Counted from the first letter of the stretch, positions 16,335-26,439 are shown. The stretch: 64,000 nt of DNA from an uncultured Oscillospiraceae bacterium (GCA_934569225.1 CAKTKC010000003.1:62001-126000); one strand, 5' to 3'. The notes: generated from the letters alone by a model not told the origin. Program-made: numbers and translations.

Positions 16335-16552
16335 GGAACCTCTGAATAAATCGTCTTCGGCTGCGAGCGGATCTTTTCCTCCATCCGTGCAGTTCCAAAA
16401 GCGGGAAATATTGCGCAGCCGTTGCCAGCGTAAGCTGGCTTACGGATGCGGCATACCCCTTGCGGGTACATACAGTATTCCTCCGCTTTCGGAACCTTCG
16501 TCTGGTGAAAAATCTCTCGCTCACAGCTCTTGCCGATTTAATCAGAGATTCC
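16335..16552. repeat. Miniature inverted-repeat element, 218-bp form (copy B)
   Basis: It starts GGAACCTCTGAATAAATCG and ends CGATTTAATCAGAGATTCC, imperfect terminal inverted repeats. It is the same length as copy C at 30042 and shares its central module (CAGCCGTTGCC, TACGGATGCGGCATACCCCT). No gene is inside. It sits 10 bp downstream of the R2 aptamer. Confidence 0.85.
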
Positions 16553-16611
16553 GTATCGCGGCCGCTTTGCCCCGGGAATTGGGCGGAGACGGTCGGTTTT
16601 CGGCGCAGAAA

Positions 16612-16653
16612 AACGGCTGCGGCGGTCTATTGTTTTGGACTGCCGCAGCCGTT
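16612..16653 (+). terminator. Strong hairpin upstream of the HNH-repeat gene
   Basis: AACGGCTGCGGCGGTC (16612-16627) pairs with GACTGCCGCAGCCGTT (16638-16653) with one mismatch. The following tract is only modestly U-rich, so it may be an attenuator or a stabilising structure. It ends 28 bases before the ATG at 16682. Confidence 0.6.
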
Positions 16654-16681
16654 CTTCACTATATATAGAAAAAGGTGCATT

Positions 16682-17104
16682 ATGCCGACGCCAAGCAGAA
16701 ATGCGATTTATGACGCGACCATCCGCAGAATGACTGCGTGGGCACTGGAAGAAGCGGAGAACCGTTTTGCCCGGGAGCACACCCAGGACACGGAGCAGCA
16801 GCTTGCCGATTATCTCCGCAAATATGCGGACGAACTGGGGCACACGCCATGGCCGCGGGAAATTCCGGGCGGCGTGACCATTCAGGCGCGCTTCGGAAGC
16901 TGGGAGCTGGCTGTGGCGGAGGCGGGGCTGCCTTTTCCCAAGCATCCGAACCAGCCTGACAAATTCCGGCGCGTCCGGGAAGAGACCCAGCGCCAGCGAG
17001 TCCTTTACCGCCAGAAGAAAGCTGAAAAAAGGGAGCGGGCGAAGGAACGCATGAAGGCGCAGGAAGAAAAAAGAAGAAAGAATCGTCAATCCGGTATTAC
17101 CTGA
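16682..17104 (+). CDS. Small basic protein with a homing-endonuclease-associated (HNH_repeat-like) motif
   Basis: A 140-residue cytoplasmic protein. The central part (LGHTPWPREI, then FGSWELAVAEAGLP, about residues 50-82) matches the roughly 40-residue repeat associated with HNH and homing endonucleases, thought to bind DNA. No HNH or GIY-YIG nuclease motif is visible. The C-terminal 45 residues are very rich in Lys, Arg, Glu and Gln (KKAEKRERAKERMKAQEEK) and are probably a charged helix. It sits between riboswitches R2 and R3, but its product has no evident B12 role; it may be a bystander after rearrangement. The ATG follows AAAAAGGTGCATT. Confidence 0.6.
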   Translation: MPTPSRNAIYDATIRRMTAWALEEAENRFAREHTQDTEQQLADYLRKYADELGHTPWPREIPGGVTIQARFGSWELAVAEAGLPFPKHPNQPDKFRRVREETQRQRVLYRQKKAEKRERAKERMKAQEEKRRKNRQSGIT

Positions 17105-17139
17105 TCCGCGTAACCCCCTTGCGCGAATCTGTAATATAA

Positions 17140-17199
17140 GGAAACTCTGAATCAATCACCTGTAGCTAAGCGGCTCTTGCCGATGGAATCAGAGCTTCC
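17140..17199. repeat. Miniature inverted-repeat element, 60-bp deletion derivative (copy D)
   Basis: It begins GGAAACTCTGAATCAATCA and ends TGGAATCAGAGCTTCC. It retains both ends and the inner CGGCTCTTGCCGAT segment of the family but has lost nearly all of the interior. Confidence 0.65.
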
Positions 17200-17243
17200 A
17201 TTAAGCTGTTTTGATTGCCCAAGGAACAGCTTATCCTCCCTTA

Positions 17244-17273
17244 ATACCGCCGCCGGAGCAGAGGCGGCGGTAT
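17244..17273 (+). terminator. GC-rich hairpin downstream of the HNH-repeat gene
   Basis: ATACCGCCGCC (17244-17254) and GGCGGCGGTAT (17263-17273) pair perfectly. No U run follows on the plus strand, so its strength as a terminator is uncertain. A second, smaller hairpin (CCGCCGGGGTTCCGGCGG) follows directly. Confidence 0.5.
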
Positions 17274-17359
17274 CAAGGAAACAAAAACCTCCGCCGGGGT
17301 TCCGGCGGTGCAGATAGATATCCGGCTTATTTTGTGGCAAATGCGCGATCGACCGAAAA

Positions 17360-17548
17360 CGGGAGACACGCATTCTTGTTCGGCTGAACAAGGGAATCCG
17401 GTGCAAAACCGGAACACGGCGGGCAGTCCCGTCGTGCTGTAAGCACGGAGCCGACTTCCTTTCCGCGAAAGCGGGTCATTGGGGAAACCTGAGAAGGCGG
17501 GAAGCGGCGTGGACGATTTCGTCCGAACGTGTTAGTCAGAAGACCTAC
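17360..17548 (+). ncRNA. Cobalamin riboswitch R3, leader of the surface-protein operon
   Basis: A near-canonical aptamer: GAACAAGGGAATCCGGTGCA with AAACCGGAAC next, CAGTCCCGTCGTGCTGTAAG, GCGGGTCATTGGGGAAACCT with GAGAAGGC, and the B12 box AGTCAGAAGACCTAC at 17534-17548. A short hairpin (TGTGCGC/GTGCGCA, 17553-17575) follows. The next gene, 137 bases on, is the first giant surface protein, placing that gene and probably the following series under cobalamin repression. Confidence 0.92.
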
Positions 17549-17685
17549 AAACTGTGCGCCTGAAACGTGCGCAGCATAAGCAGAAAGCCCTGGCAGCGGG
17601 AAATCCGACGTGCCGGAGCTGGCCGGAATGAATTCCGCTTTACGCCTGCGGGCGTTGCAATACCATGTAATAAGGAGGTTTATTT

Positions 17686-20600
17686 ATGAAGAGAAGACTA
17701 CTGGCATTCCTGCTGGCGTCTGTGATGACGTTCAGCCTTGTGCCGGTAAACGCGTTTGCGTTGGAGAGCAGCGGGGCGGAAGTCACCGCATCGGCTGAGG
17801 CCGTTAAGACCGAAGCGGCGAAAACGACGGCCGAACCGGCTGCTCTGCTTGCGGACGACGAGGTACCTGTCGCAGAGCAGGCAGAGGAGGATATCGTCTA
17901 CACCGCGAGCCTTGCGAAAAATGAGGGCGAAAAGGACAATCTGGCCGTGGGCGACACCTTCGGTCATGCCTACACCTTCAGCGCCAGCGGCACGGCCGAT
18001 GTCGAATCGTTCTGGGGAACCTTCCGGTTTAACCCCGAGACGACGGAGTTCTCTTGGATTCAGGATCCGGGTATCGGCGCGGAGCTGGATGCCGAGCAGG
18101 GCATTCTGCGCGTCGGCGGCTATAGCGGCACGCTTCCCGCCGGGAACTATTCCTTTGACGTTCAGTTCGTGACCAAGGCACTTGGTGATGCGACGGTTAC
18201 CCTGGAGTCTTTTAAGGTAAACGACGTAGATTACCTGAGCAAGCCCATTGCAGTGACCAGAACCGTGGGCTGCAACGTCAGCTGGACGGAGGACGCCGCC
18301 TACACCGTCACCGGCGAGAAGCTCGTGGCTGTCGGCAGTAACTACAGCTTCACCGTAGCTGCCAACGAAGGCTATGACGCCACTAACATGGTCGTCAAAG
18401 TCAACGGCAATGAGGTTGCCGGCACCGACGGCAGCTACACCGTTGAGAATGTTTCCTCCGACCTGACCATCACCGTCGAGGGCGTGACCGAAGCCGTTCA
18501 GGAGACGGCCGGCCTGTCCGTTCTGAAGTTCGGCGACACAAGCACCGAGGCCAAGGCGCAGATGTTCCAGCTGATTCCGGCTTTCGACCCGGCGGTCAAG
18601 GAATACACTGTGCTCGTGCCGGACAACTCCAACATGTTCTACGCATGGGCTACCAAGGCTGACGACAGAAGCAGCAGCACGACCATCACGGCCAAGTGGA
18701 CGAACCTCAATAATAATAAAGCCACTACCAAAACGCTGACCTCCGGCAAAGCCGGCGGTGAGTCCTTGGCAGGCTTCGCGCCCACCGGCACGAAGGTCAA
18801 CACCATGACCGTCACCGTTGTGGACGGCGACTTCAAGGATGAGTACAAGCTCACCTCCGTCCGTGTTGCGCCGAGCCTGATCGCCCTGTCTCTGGACGGC
18901 ATCCGGTTCGCGGAAAGCTTCTCCGCTACCAAGACGGCTTACACCGCGACCACTGCCGCCGAGAGCGTTACCGTTGCGGCGACTCCCCGTGATGAAAGCT
19001 ACACCGTCACCGTCAACGGCGGCAGCGACACCACCGTTCCGCTGAATCTTGGTGAGAACAAGATCGACGTGGTCGTCACCAACCCCGGCGGCTATACCAA
19101 CACCTACACCATCACCGTTACCAGACTGGCAGCCATCGAGGTCGGCTTCACCGTTGACCCCGCCGACGCCAAGGTAACTGTCTGGGATTCCAACAAGGAC
19201 AGGGTTGCTCCCACGGACGGTAAGTATTCCGTCATGGTTGACGCCGAGTACACCTACCTCGTGCAGAGCGACGGCTATGTCAGCCAGAAGAGCACCTTCA
19301 AGTTCAGCGAAAGCAGCACCATCGACATTACTCTGGCCGTGGCTACGGAGAACCCGAACCTGGACAAGAGCATCACTGCCGAGTGGGGCAACTTCCGCAA
19401 GGGCGACAACAATCTGGGTATCACCAACGCCAAGACCCCCTACGCTCCCGAAGACGCGGAGCTTCTGTGGGCTGTGAAGTACGGCACCGGCTGGGCGGCT
19501 GCCCCCGGTTCTCCCATCATGGTGGGCGGTGACATCTATACCTACTCCGGAAGCACCATCCGCCGTCTCGACAGCATGACCGGCGAGGTCGTGACCGAAG
19601 GCACCATGGTCGCCTCCTCCAGCTACTCCATCGTCCCCATGACCTACGCCGACGGCATGGTATTCGTCGGCCTGTCCGGCGGCCGCATCCAGGCGTTCAA
19701 CGCAAAGACGCTGGAATCCCTGTGGGTCTACACCGACGAGCTGGGCGGTCAGCCCAACTGCCCCATCACCTACAAGGACGGCTACATCTACGCAGGCTTC
19801 TGGAACAGCGAGGACAGAAACGCCAACTTTGCCTGCATCAATACCGTTGACGAAGACCACGCCTCCACCACCGAAGCCAAGTACGCCAGCTGGACCTACA
19901 CCAGACAGGGCGGCTTCTACTGGGCGGGCGCTTACGTCACCGATAAGCTCGCCATCGTCGGCACCGACGACGGCGCGAGTGGCTACGATACCAACGGCGC
20001 CGCGCTGCTGGTCTTCGACCGCTTCACCGGCGAAAAGCTCGACGCCCACGAGGGTATCCGCGGCGACCTGCGCTCCAACGTTTCCCATGACCCCGAGTCC
20101 GACCGCGTGTTCTTCACCACCAAGGGCGGCATTCTGGGCAACGCCCAGATCGACTGGGATACCGGTAAGATTCTGGACTACAAGGAAGTCGTTATCAAGG
20201 ATGCGCAGGGCAATGCCAACGCCATGTCCACCTGTACGCCTTCCGTATACAATGGCAGAATCTACATCGGCGTCGCCGGCACCAGCCAGTTCAGCGCCAA
20301 CAGCGGCCATGGCATCGCGGTTTATAACCTGAACGGCGACGGCTCCATGACCCAGGCGTATGTTTACCCCATTGTTGGCTATCCCCAGACCTCTGCCATG
20401 GTCTCCACGGCATACTCTGCCGAGGATGGCTCCGTGTACATCTACCTGCCCTACAACTATACCCCCGGCGGCATTTCCGTACTGAAGGATAAGCCCGGCC
20501 AGACTGCGCCTGTGACCACCACCGGCTCCGGCTACAGCGAGGTCTTCACCCCGGTCAGCCCCCTGGCGCAGTACTGCATCTGCTCCACCATCGCCGACCA

Positions 20601-23600
20601 GTACGGCACGATCTACTATAAGAACGACTCCTGCTACATGATGGCGATCACCTCCAAGATCGAATCTCTGGAGATCACCCAGTATCCCACCATCACCGAG
20701 AACGAGGACGGCTCCATCACCGTTGACGGCCTGAAAGCTGTCACCAAGCTGAAGAACGGCGAGGAGCGGGATGTATCCAACTATGTCTCCGTCGTCAAGA
20801 ACGAGGAGACCGGCGGCTACACCGTGTCCTACACCTACGGCTTCGACAACGCTAACTACGGCCTGAAGACCCTGACTGCCGATATCACCAACTACACCGT
20901 TACCATCCCCGAAAGCGCGGCCTACACCGTCGAAGGTGAGAAGACCGCCCACGGCGGCAAGGATTACACCTTCACCGTGACCGTGACCGAGGGCTACGAC
21001 GATACCAACATGGTCGTCAAGGTCAACGGCGAGGAAGTTACCCCTGTTGACGGCGTTTACACCGTCGAGAAGGTTTCCTCCAATCTGGAAATCACTGTCA
21101 AGGGCGTAAGCCTGAAGGATGCCACCTACGCTATCCGCTTCACGAAGGAAGCGGAAGGAAAGGACAATCTGGCAGTAGGCGAAGAGTTCACCAACCTGTA
21201 CACCTTTGCCGTAAACAAGAACGCTGCCTTCAAGACGTTCTGGGCAACCTTCAAGTATGACCCCGCCGTGATCACCCAGGATTGGGTGGTGGCGGATGGC
21301 ATGAAGCTTGAGTACGTAGAAGATCACGAGAACGGTATTCTGAAGGTAGGCGGAACCAACGATTCCGTTTCCGGAGAGTATCCCTTCGAGATTATCTTCA
21401 CCGCCAAGGCGCTGGGCGACGCGACGGTCACTCTGGAATCCGTCGTGATGGACGGCGAGAGCATTCTGGCCGAGCCTATTGCAGTCACCAGAACCGTCGG
21501 CTACAAGGTCAACTGGACTGAGGACGAAGCATACACCGTTACCGGCGAAAAGTACGCGCCTGTGGGCGGTACCTACACCTTCACCGTAGCGGCCAACGGT
21601 GGCTACAATGCCTCCAACGCGGTTGTCAAGGTCAACGACGAGGTCGTTACCGCAGTTGACGGGAAGTACACCGTTGAGAACGTTTCTTCCAACCTGACCA
21701 TCACCGTCGAGGGTGTGAAGGAGATCGCCTACACCCTGACCTTCGCGGGCATGAGCGGCGCGGGAGACAACGTGGCTCTGAACGCTGCCTTTGAGGGTGT
21801 GTTCTCCACCACCGCCGACTGCGATGCTCCTTACAAGACATTCTCCGCAGCCTTCAAGTTTGACCCCGCTGTCGTGTCTGTGACTTATGTCAGACCTGCT
21901 ATTTTCCAGCAGAGCGTAGACACCGAGAACGGCATCCTGACGCTCACTTCCAAAGACAGCTCCTTCCCGGCAAACCAGAAGGGCGAGATCATGATTGGCT
22001 TCAAGAGCATTGCTTTCGGCGATGCGACGGTCACCCTGACCTCCGCAAAGGTGAATGAGAAGGAAGTTCTGAGCGCTCCCATTGCACTCAGCAAGGCCGC
22101 AGGCTACAAGGTCAACTGGACTGAGAACGCAGCTTACACCATCACCGGCGAGAAGTACGCAGACGTCGATGGCACCTACACCTTCACCGTGGCGGCAAAC
22201 GAAGGCTATGACGGCAGCAACATGGTCGTCAAGGTCAACGACACCGAGGTTACTGCGGTTGACGGCAAGTACACCGCCGAGAAGGTTTCTTCCGACCTGA
22301 CCATCACTGTCGAGGGCGTGAAGGTCATCGGCCTGAAGTCTCTGAGCTTTGGCGGCACCGGTACTTACGGCAGCGCTAAGAAGTACACGATGACACCTGC
22401 CTTTGATCCGGCGGTCAAGGAATACACCATTCTTGCGCCGGACAATGTGAACACCATTTACGCCTGGGCGACCCGTGGCGAGGCTCTGACCTCCAAGGCA
22501 AAGATCAATGTCACGTGGACACGCCTCAGCGACAACAGCGCAAGAAGCGCGAGAATTACCTCCGGCGCTTCCAGCGGCTGCACCCTGTCGGGCTATGTGA
22601 CTGCCGGTGACACGGGCAATACCCTCACCATCACCGTGACCCAGGGCGATTCCTCCGATGTGTACACCATCCATGCCGTCCGCATTGACCCGTCCCTGAC
22701 GAAGCTGGCTCTGGATGGCGTCAAGATCAACGAGACCTTCTCTGCCACCAAGAAGACCTACACCGCGATCACCACGAAGGACAGCGTTACCGTTCTGGCG
22801 ACACCTCGCGGCGAGGACTACACCGTGACCTACAACGGCGAGACCGGCAATGTCATTCCGCTGTCCGCGGGCGAGAACAAGATCGAGATCGTCGTCACCA
22901 ATAAGGGCGGCTACACCAATTCCTACACCCTCACCGTCACCAAGGCTGACCACTCCGTCACCATCCCCACCGACGAGAGCTGCATTATCACCGGCAAGGA
23001 AGCCGTCATGGACGGCGCGGACTACACCTTCAAGGTGGAAGTCGATTACCGCTATGAGGCGGGCGAGGACTTTGCCGTGAAGGTCAACGGCGAGACCGTC
23101 ACCGGCGAGAAGGGCGTCTACACCGTCAAGAACGTCACCACAGATCTGGTCATCACCGTCGAGGGCGTGACGAAGAAGGTTCTGAAGCCCGTAACGGTCT
23201 ACTTCTCCTTCTCTCACGACGATCAGTTCGAGTCCTGCGAGCAGTCCGGTCAGGTCATGGCTCTGAAGGAAGTCACCGTTCCTTACTTCGATCTGGCACT
23301 GTACGGCCTTGAGGATTTCTACTTTGCCTCTGAGGACTACGGCCCCGCCAGCGGCGATCCCACCGGCGGCCCCGGCAGCGCTCTGGACCCCGGCACTAAG
23401 GAATTTGCTTACGGCAAGGTCACCATGTTCCACCTGTTCATCTATGCCACCGAGGTTTACTATCTGGGCATTGATCCTGCGGAAGCGGGCAAGGGCTACC
23501 TGAAGGACAACGGCCTCGGCACTCCCATCTTCAACGTCACCGGTTCCACCGGCTCCACCTTCCTGCAGGAGATCTGGAACTACGACCTGAACCTGAACTA

Positions 23601-24264
23601 CTATCTGAACAACGAGTATCCTCTGGCCTCCGCGGGCTGGGGCTCCACCTCCGATCAGATCCTGCTCCACGACGGCGACGTCGTCACCCTCGGCCACTTC
23701 ACCGACTGGAGCTTCTACAGTGATTCCGGCGCTGTGTTCAACCACATCGAGACCGACATCGCCGACCCCGTTCAGGGTGACAAGGTCACGATGAAGATCT
23801 ACCGCGACGGCGCTGACATGATGGGTACTTACAACACTGCCCATACCCTGCGCACCAACTGCCCGGACGTCTACTGCACGCTGGCGAACAACGTCACCAC
23901 CGGTGATGTGACCCAGTGGACGAAGGTGGGCACTGCGGATGAAAACGGCACTCTGGTGGTTGACACCAGCACCCTGACTCCCGGCGAGTACATCTTCTCC
24001 ATCCCCGGCCAGTACGGCAACGAGAACCCCGACGTCATCGTCGGCGCACCCGGCGGCATCCGTCTGACCATCCACGAGAAGCCCGCTGTGAAGGGCGACA
24101 TCGACGGCGACGGCGTGATCGACGTGAACGACGTCATGGCTCTGTTCGGCGCGATCAACTCCGGCGATGACCTGGACGCCGCGATTGCAGACGTCAACGG
24201 CGACGGCGTTGTAGACACCTTCGACGTGATGGCTCTGTACGAGATTATCAAGAGCAACGACTGA
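17686..24264 (+). CDS. Giant secreted multidomain protein: cohesin-like repeats, beta-propeller, DUF4430-like domain, C-terminal dockerin
   Basis: This 2192-residue exported protein starts with a signal peptide (LLAFLLASVMTFSLVPVNAFA). Three related cohesin-like beta-sandwich modules lie near residues 68-195, 1146-1280 and 1348-1480, each followed by a TVTGEKY/VVKVNG repeat. Two cadherin-like beta-sandwich blocks lie near 275-480 and 1549-1750. A PQQ-type beta-propeller spans about 561-990 and a DUF4430-like domain about 1833-2010. It ends in a type-I dockerin (2137-2192) with two calcium loops (DIDGDGVIDVND and DVNGDGVVDTFD). It follows riboswitch R3 directly. A role in cobalamin capture at the cell surface is inferred from regulation and neighbours. 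The propeller and C-terminal layout are shared with the protein at 38103. The ATG follows AAGGAGG. Confidence 0.88.
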   Translation: MKRRLLAFLLASVMTFSLVPVNAFALESSGAEVTASAEAVKTEAAKTTAEPAALLADDEVPVAEQAEEDIVYTASLAKNEGEKDNLAVGDTFGHAYTFSASGTADVESFWGTFRFNPETTEFSWIQDPGIGAELDAEQGILRVGGYSGTLPAGNYSFDVQFVTKALGDATVTLESFKVNDVDYLSKPIAVTRTVGCNVSWTEDAAYTVTGEKLVAVGSNYSFTVAANEGYDATNMVVKVNGNEVAGTDGSYTVENVSSDLTITVEGVTEAVQETAGLSVLKFGDTSTEAKAQMFQLIPAFDPAVKEYTVLVPDNSNMFYAWATKADDRSSSTTITAKWTNLNNNKATTKTLTSGKAGGESLAGFAPTGTKVNTMTVTVVDGDFKDEYKLTSVRVAPSLIALSLDGIRFAESFSATKTAYTATTAAESVTVAATPRDESYTVTVNGGSDTTVPLNLGENKIDVVVTNPGGYTNTYTITVTRLAAIEVGFTVDPADAKVTVWDSNKDRVAPTDGKYSVMVDAEYTYLVQSDGYVSQKSTFKFSESSTIDITLAVATENPNLDKSITAEWGNFRKGDNNLGITNAKTPYAPEDAELLWAVKYGTGWAAAPGSPIMVGGDIYTYSGSTIRRLDSMTGEVVTEGTMVASSSYSIVPMTYADGMVFVGLSGGRIQAFNAKTLESLWVYTDELGGQPNCPITYKDGYIYAGFWNSEDRNANFACINTVDEDHASTTEAKYASWTYTRQGGFYWAGAYVTDKLAIVGTDDGASGYDTNGAALLVFDRFTGEKLDAHEGIRGDLRSNVSHDPESDRVFFTTKGGILGNAQIDWDTGKILDYKEVVIKDAQGNANAMSTCTPSVYNGRIYIGVAGTSQFSANSGHGIAVYNLNGDGSMTQAYVYPIVGYPQTSAMVSTAYSAEDGSVYIYLPYNYTPGGISVLKDKPGQTAPVTTTGSGYSEVFTPVSPLAQYCICSTIADQYGTIYYKNDSCYMMAITSKIESLEITQYPTITENEDGSITVDGLKAVTKLKNGEERDVSNYVSVVKNEETGGYTVSYTYGFDNANYGLKTLTADITNYTVTIPESAAYTVEGEKTAHGGKDYTFTVTVTEGYDDTNMVVKVNGEEVTPVDGVYTVEKVSSNLEITVKGVSLKDATYAIRFTKEAEGKDNLAVGEEFTNLYTFAVNKNAAFKTFWATFKYDPAVITQDWVVADGMKLEYVEDHENGILKVGGTNDSVSGEYPFEIIFTAKALGDATVTLESVVMDGESILAEPIAVTRTVGYKVNWTEDEAYTVTGEKYAPVGGTYTFTVAANGGYNASNAVVKVNDEVVTAVDGKYTVENVSSNLTITVEGVKEIAYTLTFAGMSGAGDNVALNAAFEGVFSTTADCDAPYKTFSAAFKFDPAVVSVTYVRPAIFQQSVDTENGILTLTSKDSSFPANQKGEIMIGFKSIAFGDATVTLTSAKVNEKEVLSAPIALSKAAGYKVNWTENAAYTITGEKYADVDGTYTFTVAANEGYDGSNMVVKVNDTEVTAVDGKYTAEKVSSDLTITVEGVKVIGLKSLSFGGTGTYGSAKKYTMTPAFDPAVKEYTILAPDNVNTIYAWATRGEALTSKAKINVTWTRLSDNSARSARITSGASSGCTLSGYVTAGDTGNTLTITVTQGDSSDVYTIHAVRIDPSLTKLALDGVKINETFSATKKTYTAITTKDSVTVLATPRGEDYTVTYNGETGNVIPLSAGENKIEIVVTNKGGYTNSYTLTVTKADHSVTIPTDESCIITGKEAVMDGADYTFKVEVDYRYEAGEDFAVKVNGETVTGEKGVYTVKNVTTDLVITVEGVTKKVLKPVTVYFSFSHDDQFESCEQSGQVMALKEVTVPYFDLALYGLEDFYFASEDYGPASGDPTGGPGSALDPGTKEFAYGKVTMFHLFIYATEVYYLGIDPAEAGKGYLKDNGLGTPIFNVTGSTGSTFLQEIWNYDLNLNYYLNNEYPLASAGWGSTSDQILLHDGDVVTLGHFTDWSFYSDSGAVFNHIETDIADPVQGDKVTMKIYRDGADMMGTYNTAHTLRTNCPDVYCTLANNVTTGDVTQWTKVGTADENGTLVVDTSTLTPGEYIFSIPGQYGNENPDVIVGAPGGIRLTIHEKPAVKGDIDGDGVIDVNDVMALFGAINSGDDLDAAIADVNGDGVVDTFDVMALYEIIKSND

Positions 24265-24273
24265 TCCGCCAAC

Positions 24274-24312
24274 GGTTTGCCGGCCGGAATGTCCTGTTTT
24301 GACCGGCAAACC
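24274..24312 (+). other. Intercistronic hairpin
   Basis: GGTTTGCCGG (24274-24283) and CCGGCAAACC (24303-24312) pair perfectly. No U tract follows, so it looks like an mRNA-stabilising or processing hairpin after the giant-protein gene. Confidence 0.6.
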
Positions 24313-24369
24313 CCACCTTACCGGCACTTGACCCAAAGCATAATAGACAACTTCTGACAGGAGGATGTT

Positions 24370-26400
24370 ATGAAAATTTTCAGAAAATCCATGTGCCTGC
24401 TCCTCGCGGTAGTCATGGTTCTCGGTCTGGCGATCACCGCCTCCGCCGAAACGACCACGGAAACCCTGAGCGTAACGGCCAGCAAGACCAACCCGACGGT
24501 TGGCGAAGAATTTAGCATTTATCTGAACGCCAGCGGCGACATTGGCTCCATCGGCGCGTTCCAGATGGATCTGTACTACGATCAGGATCTGTTCGAGTAT
24601 GTAGGCGCGAATACCGCGTTTACTCCCAACCACAACACCAATAAGACCACCGGCGCGCGGTATATCCGTCTGACCTGGCTGGATCTGACCAGCCAGACCG
24701 TGATCTCCAAGGGCCAGTTCTGCGAGCTGAAGTTCAAGGTTCTGAAGGCTGGCGACTATCATTTTGAACTGACAACCTGCAAGATCTCGGGCGCCGGCGG
24801 CGACCGGATCATGGACATTGCCACCGCTCCCGGCTCTGTGGATGTGACCGCTGTGGATGCCCCCGTCTTTGAGGGCTGGGCAGTCTCCGCTTCCGAGGAC
24901 AAGACCGTCACCGTCGGCGAGAGCGCCGAGGTCAAGGTCACTGTTTCCAACAGCGATAGCGCCGTCACCGCTTACAACGCCTATGACCTGACCATGACCT
25001 ACGACACCGCCATGCTGACCTACAATTCCTGCACTGCCGCTGACGCGAACGCAGTCGTGAAGGAAGACGTTCCCGGCACCATCCGTGTGATCGGCTACGG
25101 CGCTGACAAGGCTTTGAACACCGCCGCCGTTACCCTGAGCTTCACCGCCAAGGGCACGGGCAGTGCGGAAGTGAAGATTACCAAGGCCAAGGTTGACACC
25201 GGCGATAAGGCTGTCGAAAACGACGCCCCTGACGCAACCATTCTGGACGACACCACCGTGATCTCCGTGAACGGCTACACCGTCACGCTGGGCGAGGGCC
25301 TGTCCGGTGCATCCACCGTCGCTCCCGGCGCGGACTACACCTTCAAAGCTACCGACGCGGACAACTACGACTACGTTATCTCCGCCACCATGGGCGGCGA
25401 GACCACCACTGCCAACGACAACGGCGACGGCACCTACACCATCCCGGGTGTCACCGGCAATCTGGTGATCAATGCCACCATGACGCCCAAGAGCTACAAT
25501 GTCACCGTGGAAGGCACCGGCGCAGGCGATGTGACCGCCGCCGATAAGGCCACCTACAACACTGAATACACCTTCACCGTGGCTGAGGATGCAAACTACA
25601 GCTACACCACCACCGTGACCGTGGGCGGCAATGCCTACGCTCTGGGCACTCCCGAGAATGGTAAGTACACCATCCCCGGCACCGACATCAAGGGCGACAT
25701 TGTGATCAGCGTCACCAAGACCGTGAAGCCCTCCTCCGTGGTTTCCGTCACCAAGCCCGATTACGTAAAGGGCAATGACACCGCCACCAAGGGTCAGGAT
25801 TACACCTTCACCGTCGATAAGGAAGAAGGCTACGATTACTCCGAGCCTACCGTCAAGGTCGGCGATGTGGATGTGACCGACAAGGTGGTCAAGAACGGCG
25901 ATGGCAGCTACACCATCCCCGGCTCCACCATCACCGGCAACATCACCATCGAAGTGACCAAGACCGCGGCTGTTGCTGTGGACGTCGCCCAGTACCTCAC
26001 TCTGGACGGCAAGGTCATGTACCTTGTGACCGCTTCCGGCACTCTCCCCGAGGGTCAGGTTGCCAAGTACGACGGCATGAGCATGTTCTGGTCCGAGAAG
26101 TACAACGCATACGCCTATCTGGTTATCTCTGCGGATAATCTGGAGACTGTGAAGACGGAAGCCGCTGCGAAGGTCAAGGTCGCGGAAGGCACCTCTGCCG
26201 GAACCGTGGATTACAGCGGCGATGTGAACGGCACCAAGGTGATCGACGTCAACGACGCGCAGCTGACCTACGACATGTACAACACCAAGTACGACAGCTT
26301 CGACGTTGTGTCCATGCTGAAGTTCCTGAACGCCGACGTGAACGGCGACAAGACGGTCAACTCCAAGGACGCCACCGCTATCGTTAACGCCATCAAGTAA
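24370..26400 (+). CDS. Secreted protein with two cohesin domains, repeats, unknown shared domain and dockerin
   Basis: A 676-residue exported protein: signal peptide to about residue 26, then two cohesin-type domains (about 30-160, with AFQMDLYYDQDLFEYVG; and 168-292, with AYDLTMTYDTAMLTY). Three repeats of about 80 residues follow (300-535), each ending in TIPG plus GNI/GDI motifs. A domain of about 75 residues with no family I can name (540-612, YLTLDGKVMYLV and MFWSEKYNAYAYLV) precedes a C-terminal dockerin-like segment (DVNGTKVIDVND and DVNGDKTVNSKD, 614-676). Having both cohesins and a dockerin, it can act as an adaptor in a surface assembly. AGGAGGATGTT precedes the ATG. Confidence 0.85.
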   Translation: MKIFRKSMCLLLAVVMVLGLAITASAETTTETLSVTASKTNPTVGEEFSIYLNASGDIGSIGAFQMDLYYDQDLFEYVGANTAFTPNHNTNKTTGARYIRLTWLDLTSQTVISKGQFCELKFKVLKAGDYHFELTTCKISGAGGDRIMDIATAPGSVDVTAVDAPVFEGWAVSASEDKTVTVGESAEVKVTVSNSDSAVTAYNAYDLTMTYDTAMLTYNSCTAADANAVVKEDVPGTIRVIGYGADKALNTAAVTLSFTAKGTGSAEVKITKAKVDTGDKAVENDAPDATILDDTTVISVNGYTVTLGEGLSGASTVAPGADYTFKATDADNYDYVISATMGGETTTANDNGDGTYTIPGVTGNLVINATMTPKSYNVTVEGTGAGDVTAADKATYNTEYTFTVAEDANYSYTTTVTVGGNAYALGTPENGKYTIPGTDIKGDIVISVTKTVKPSSVVSVTKPDYVKGNDTATKGQDYTFTVDKEEGYDYSEPTVKVGDVDVTDKVVKNGDGSYTIPGSTITGNITIEVTKTAAVAVDVAQYLTLDGKVMYLVTASGTLPEGQVAKYDGMSMFWSEKYNAYAYLVISADNLETVKTEAAAKVKVAEGTSAGTVDYSGDVNGTKVIDVNDAQLTYDMYNTKYDSFDVVSMLKFLNADVNGDKTVNSKDATAIVNAIK

Positions 26401-26439
26401 TTCTCTGAATGACCGGGTCTGCTGACCCGAAACCAAAGC

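Noticed and set aside
16150..16552. The 218-bp inverted-repeat element as a built-in expression platform of riboswitch R2
   Set aside because: The same element occurs at 30042 in a spacer with no riboswitch and, in shorter form, at 4770 and 17140. It is therefore treated as an independent element that landed there, although it may have acquired a regulatory effect.
17698..26436. A 2912-codon open frame on the minus strand, antisense to the first surface-protein genes
   Set aside because: It mirrors the codon pattern of repetitive, GC-rich coding sequence on the plus strand, has no ribosome binding site or coherent domain, and crosses two intergenic regions. The plus-strand proteins have signal peptides, dockerins and ribosome binding sites.
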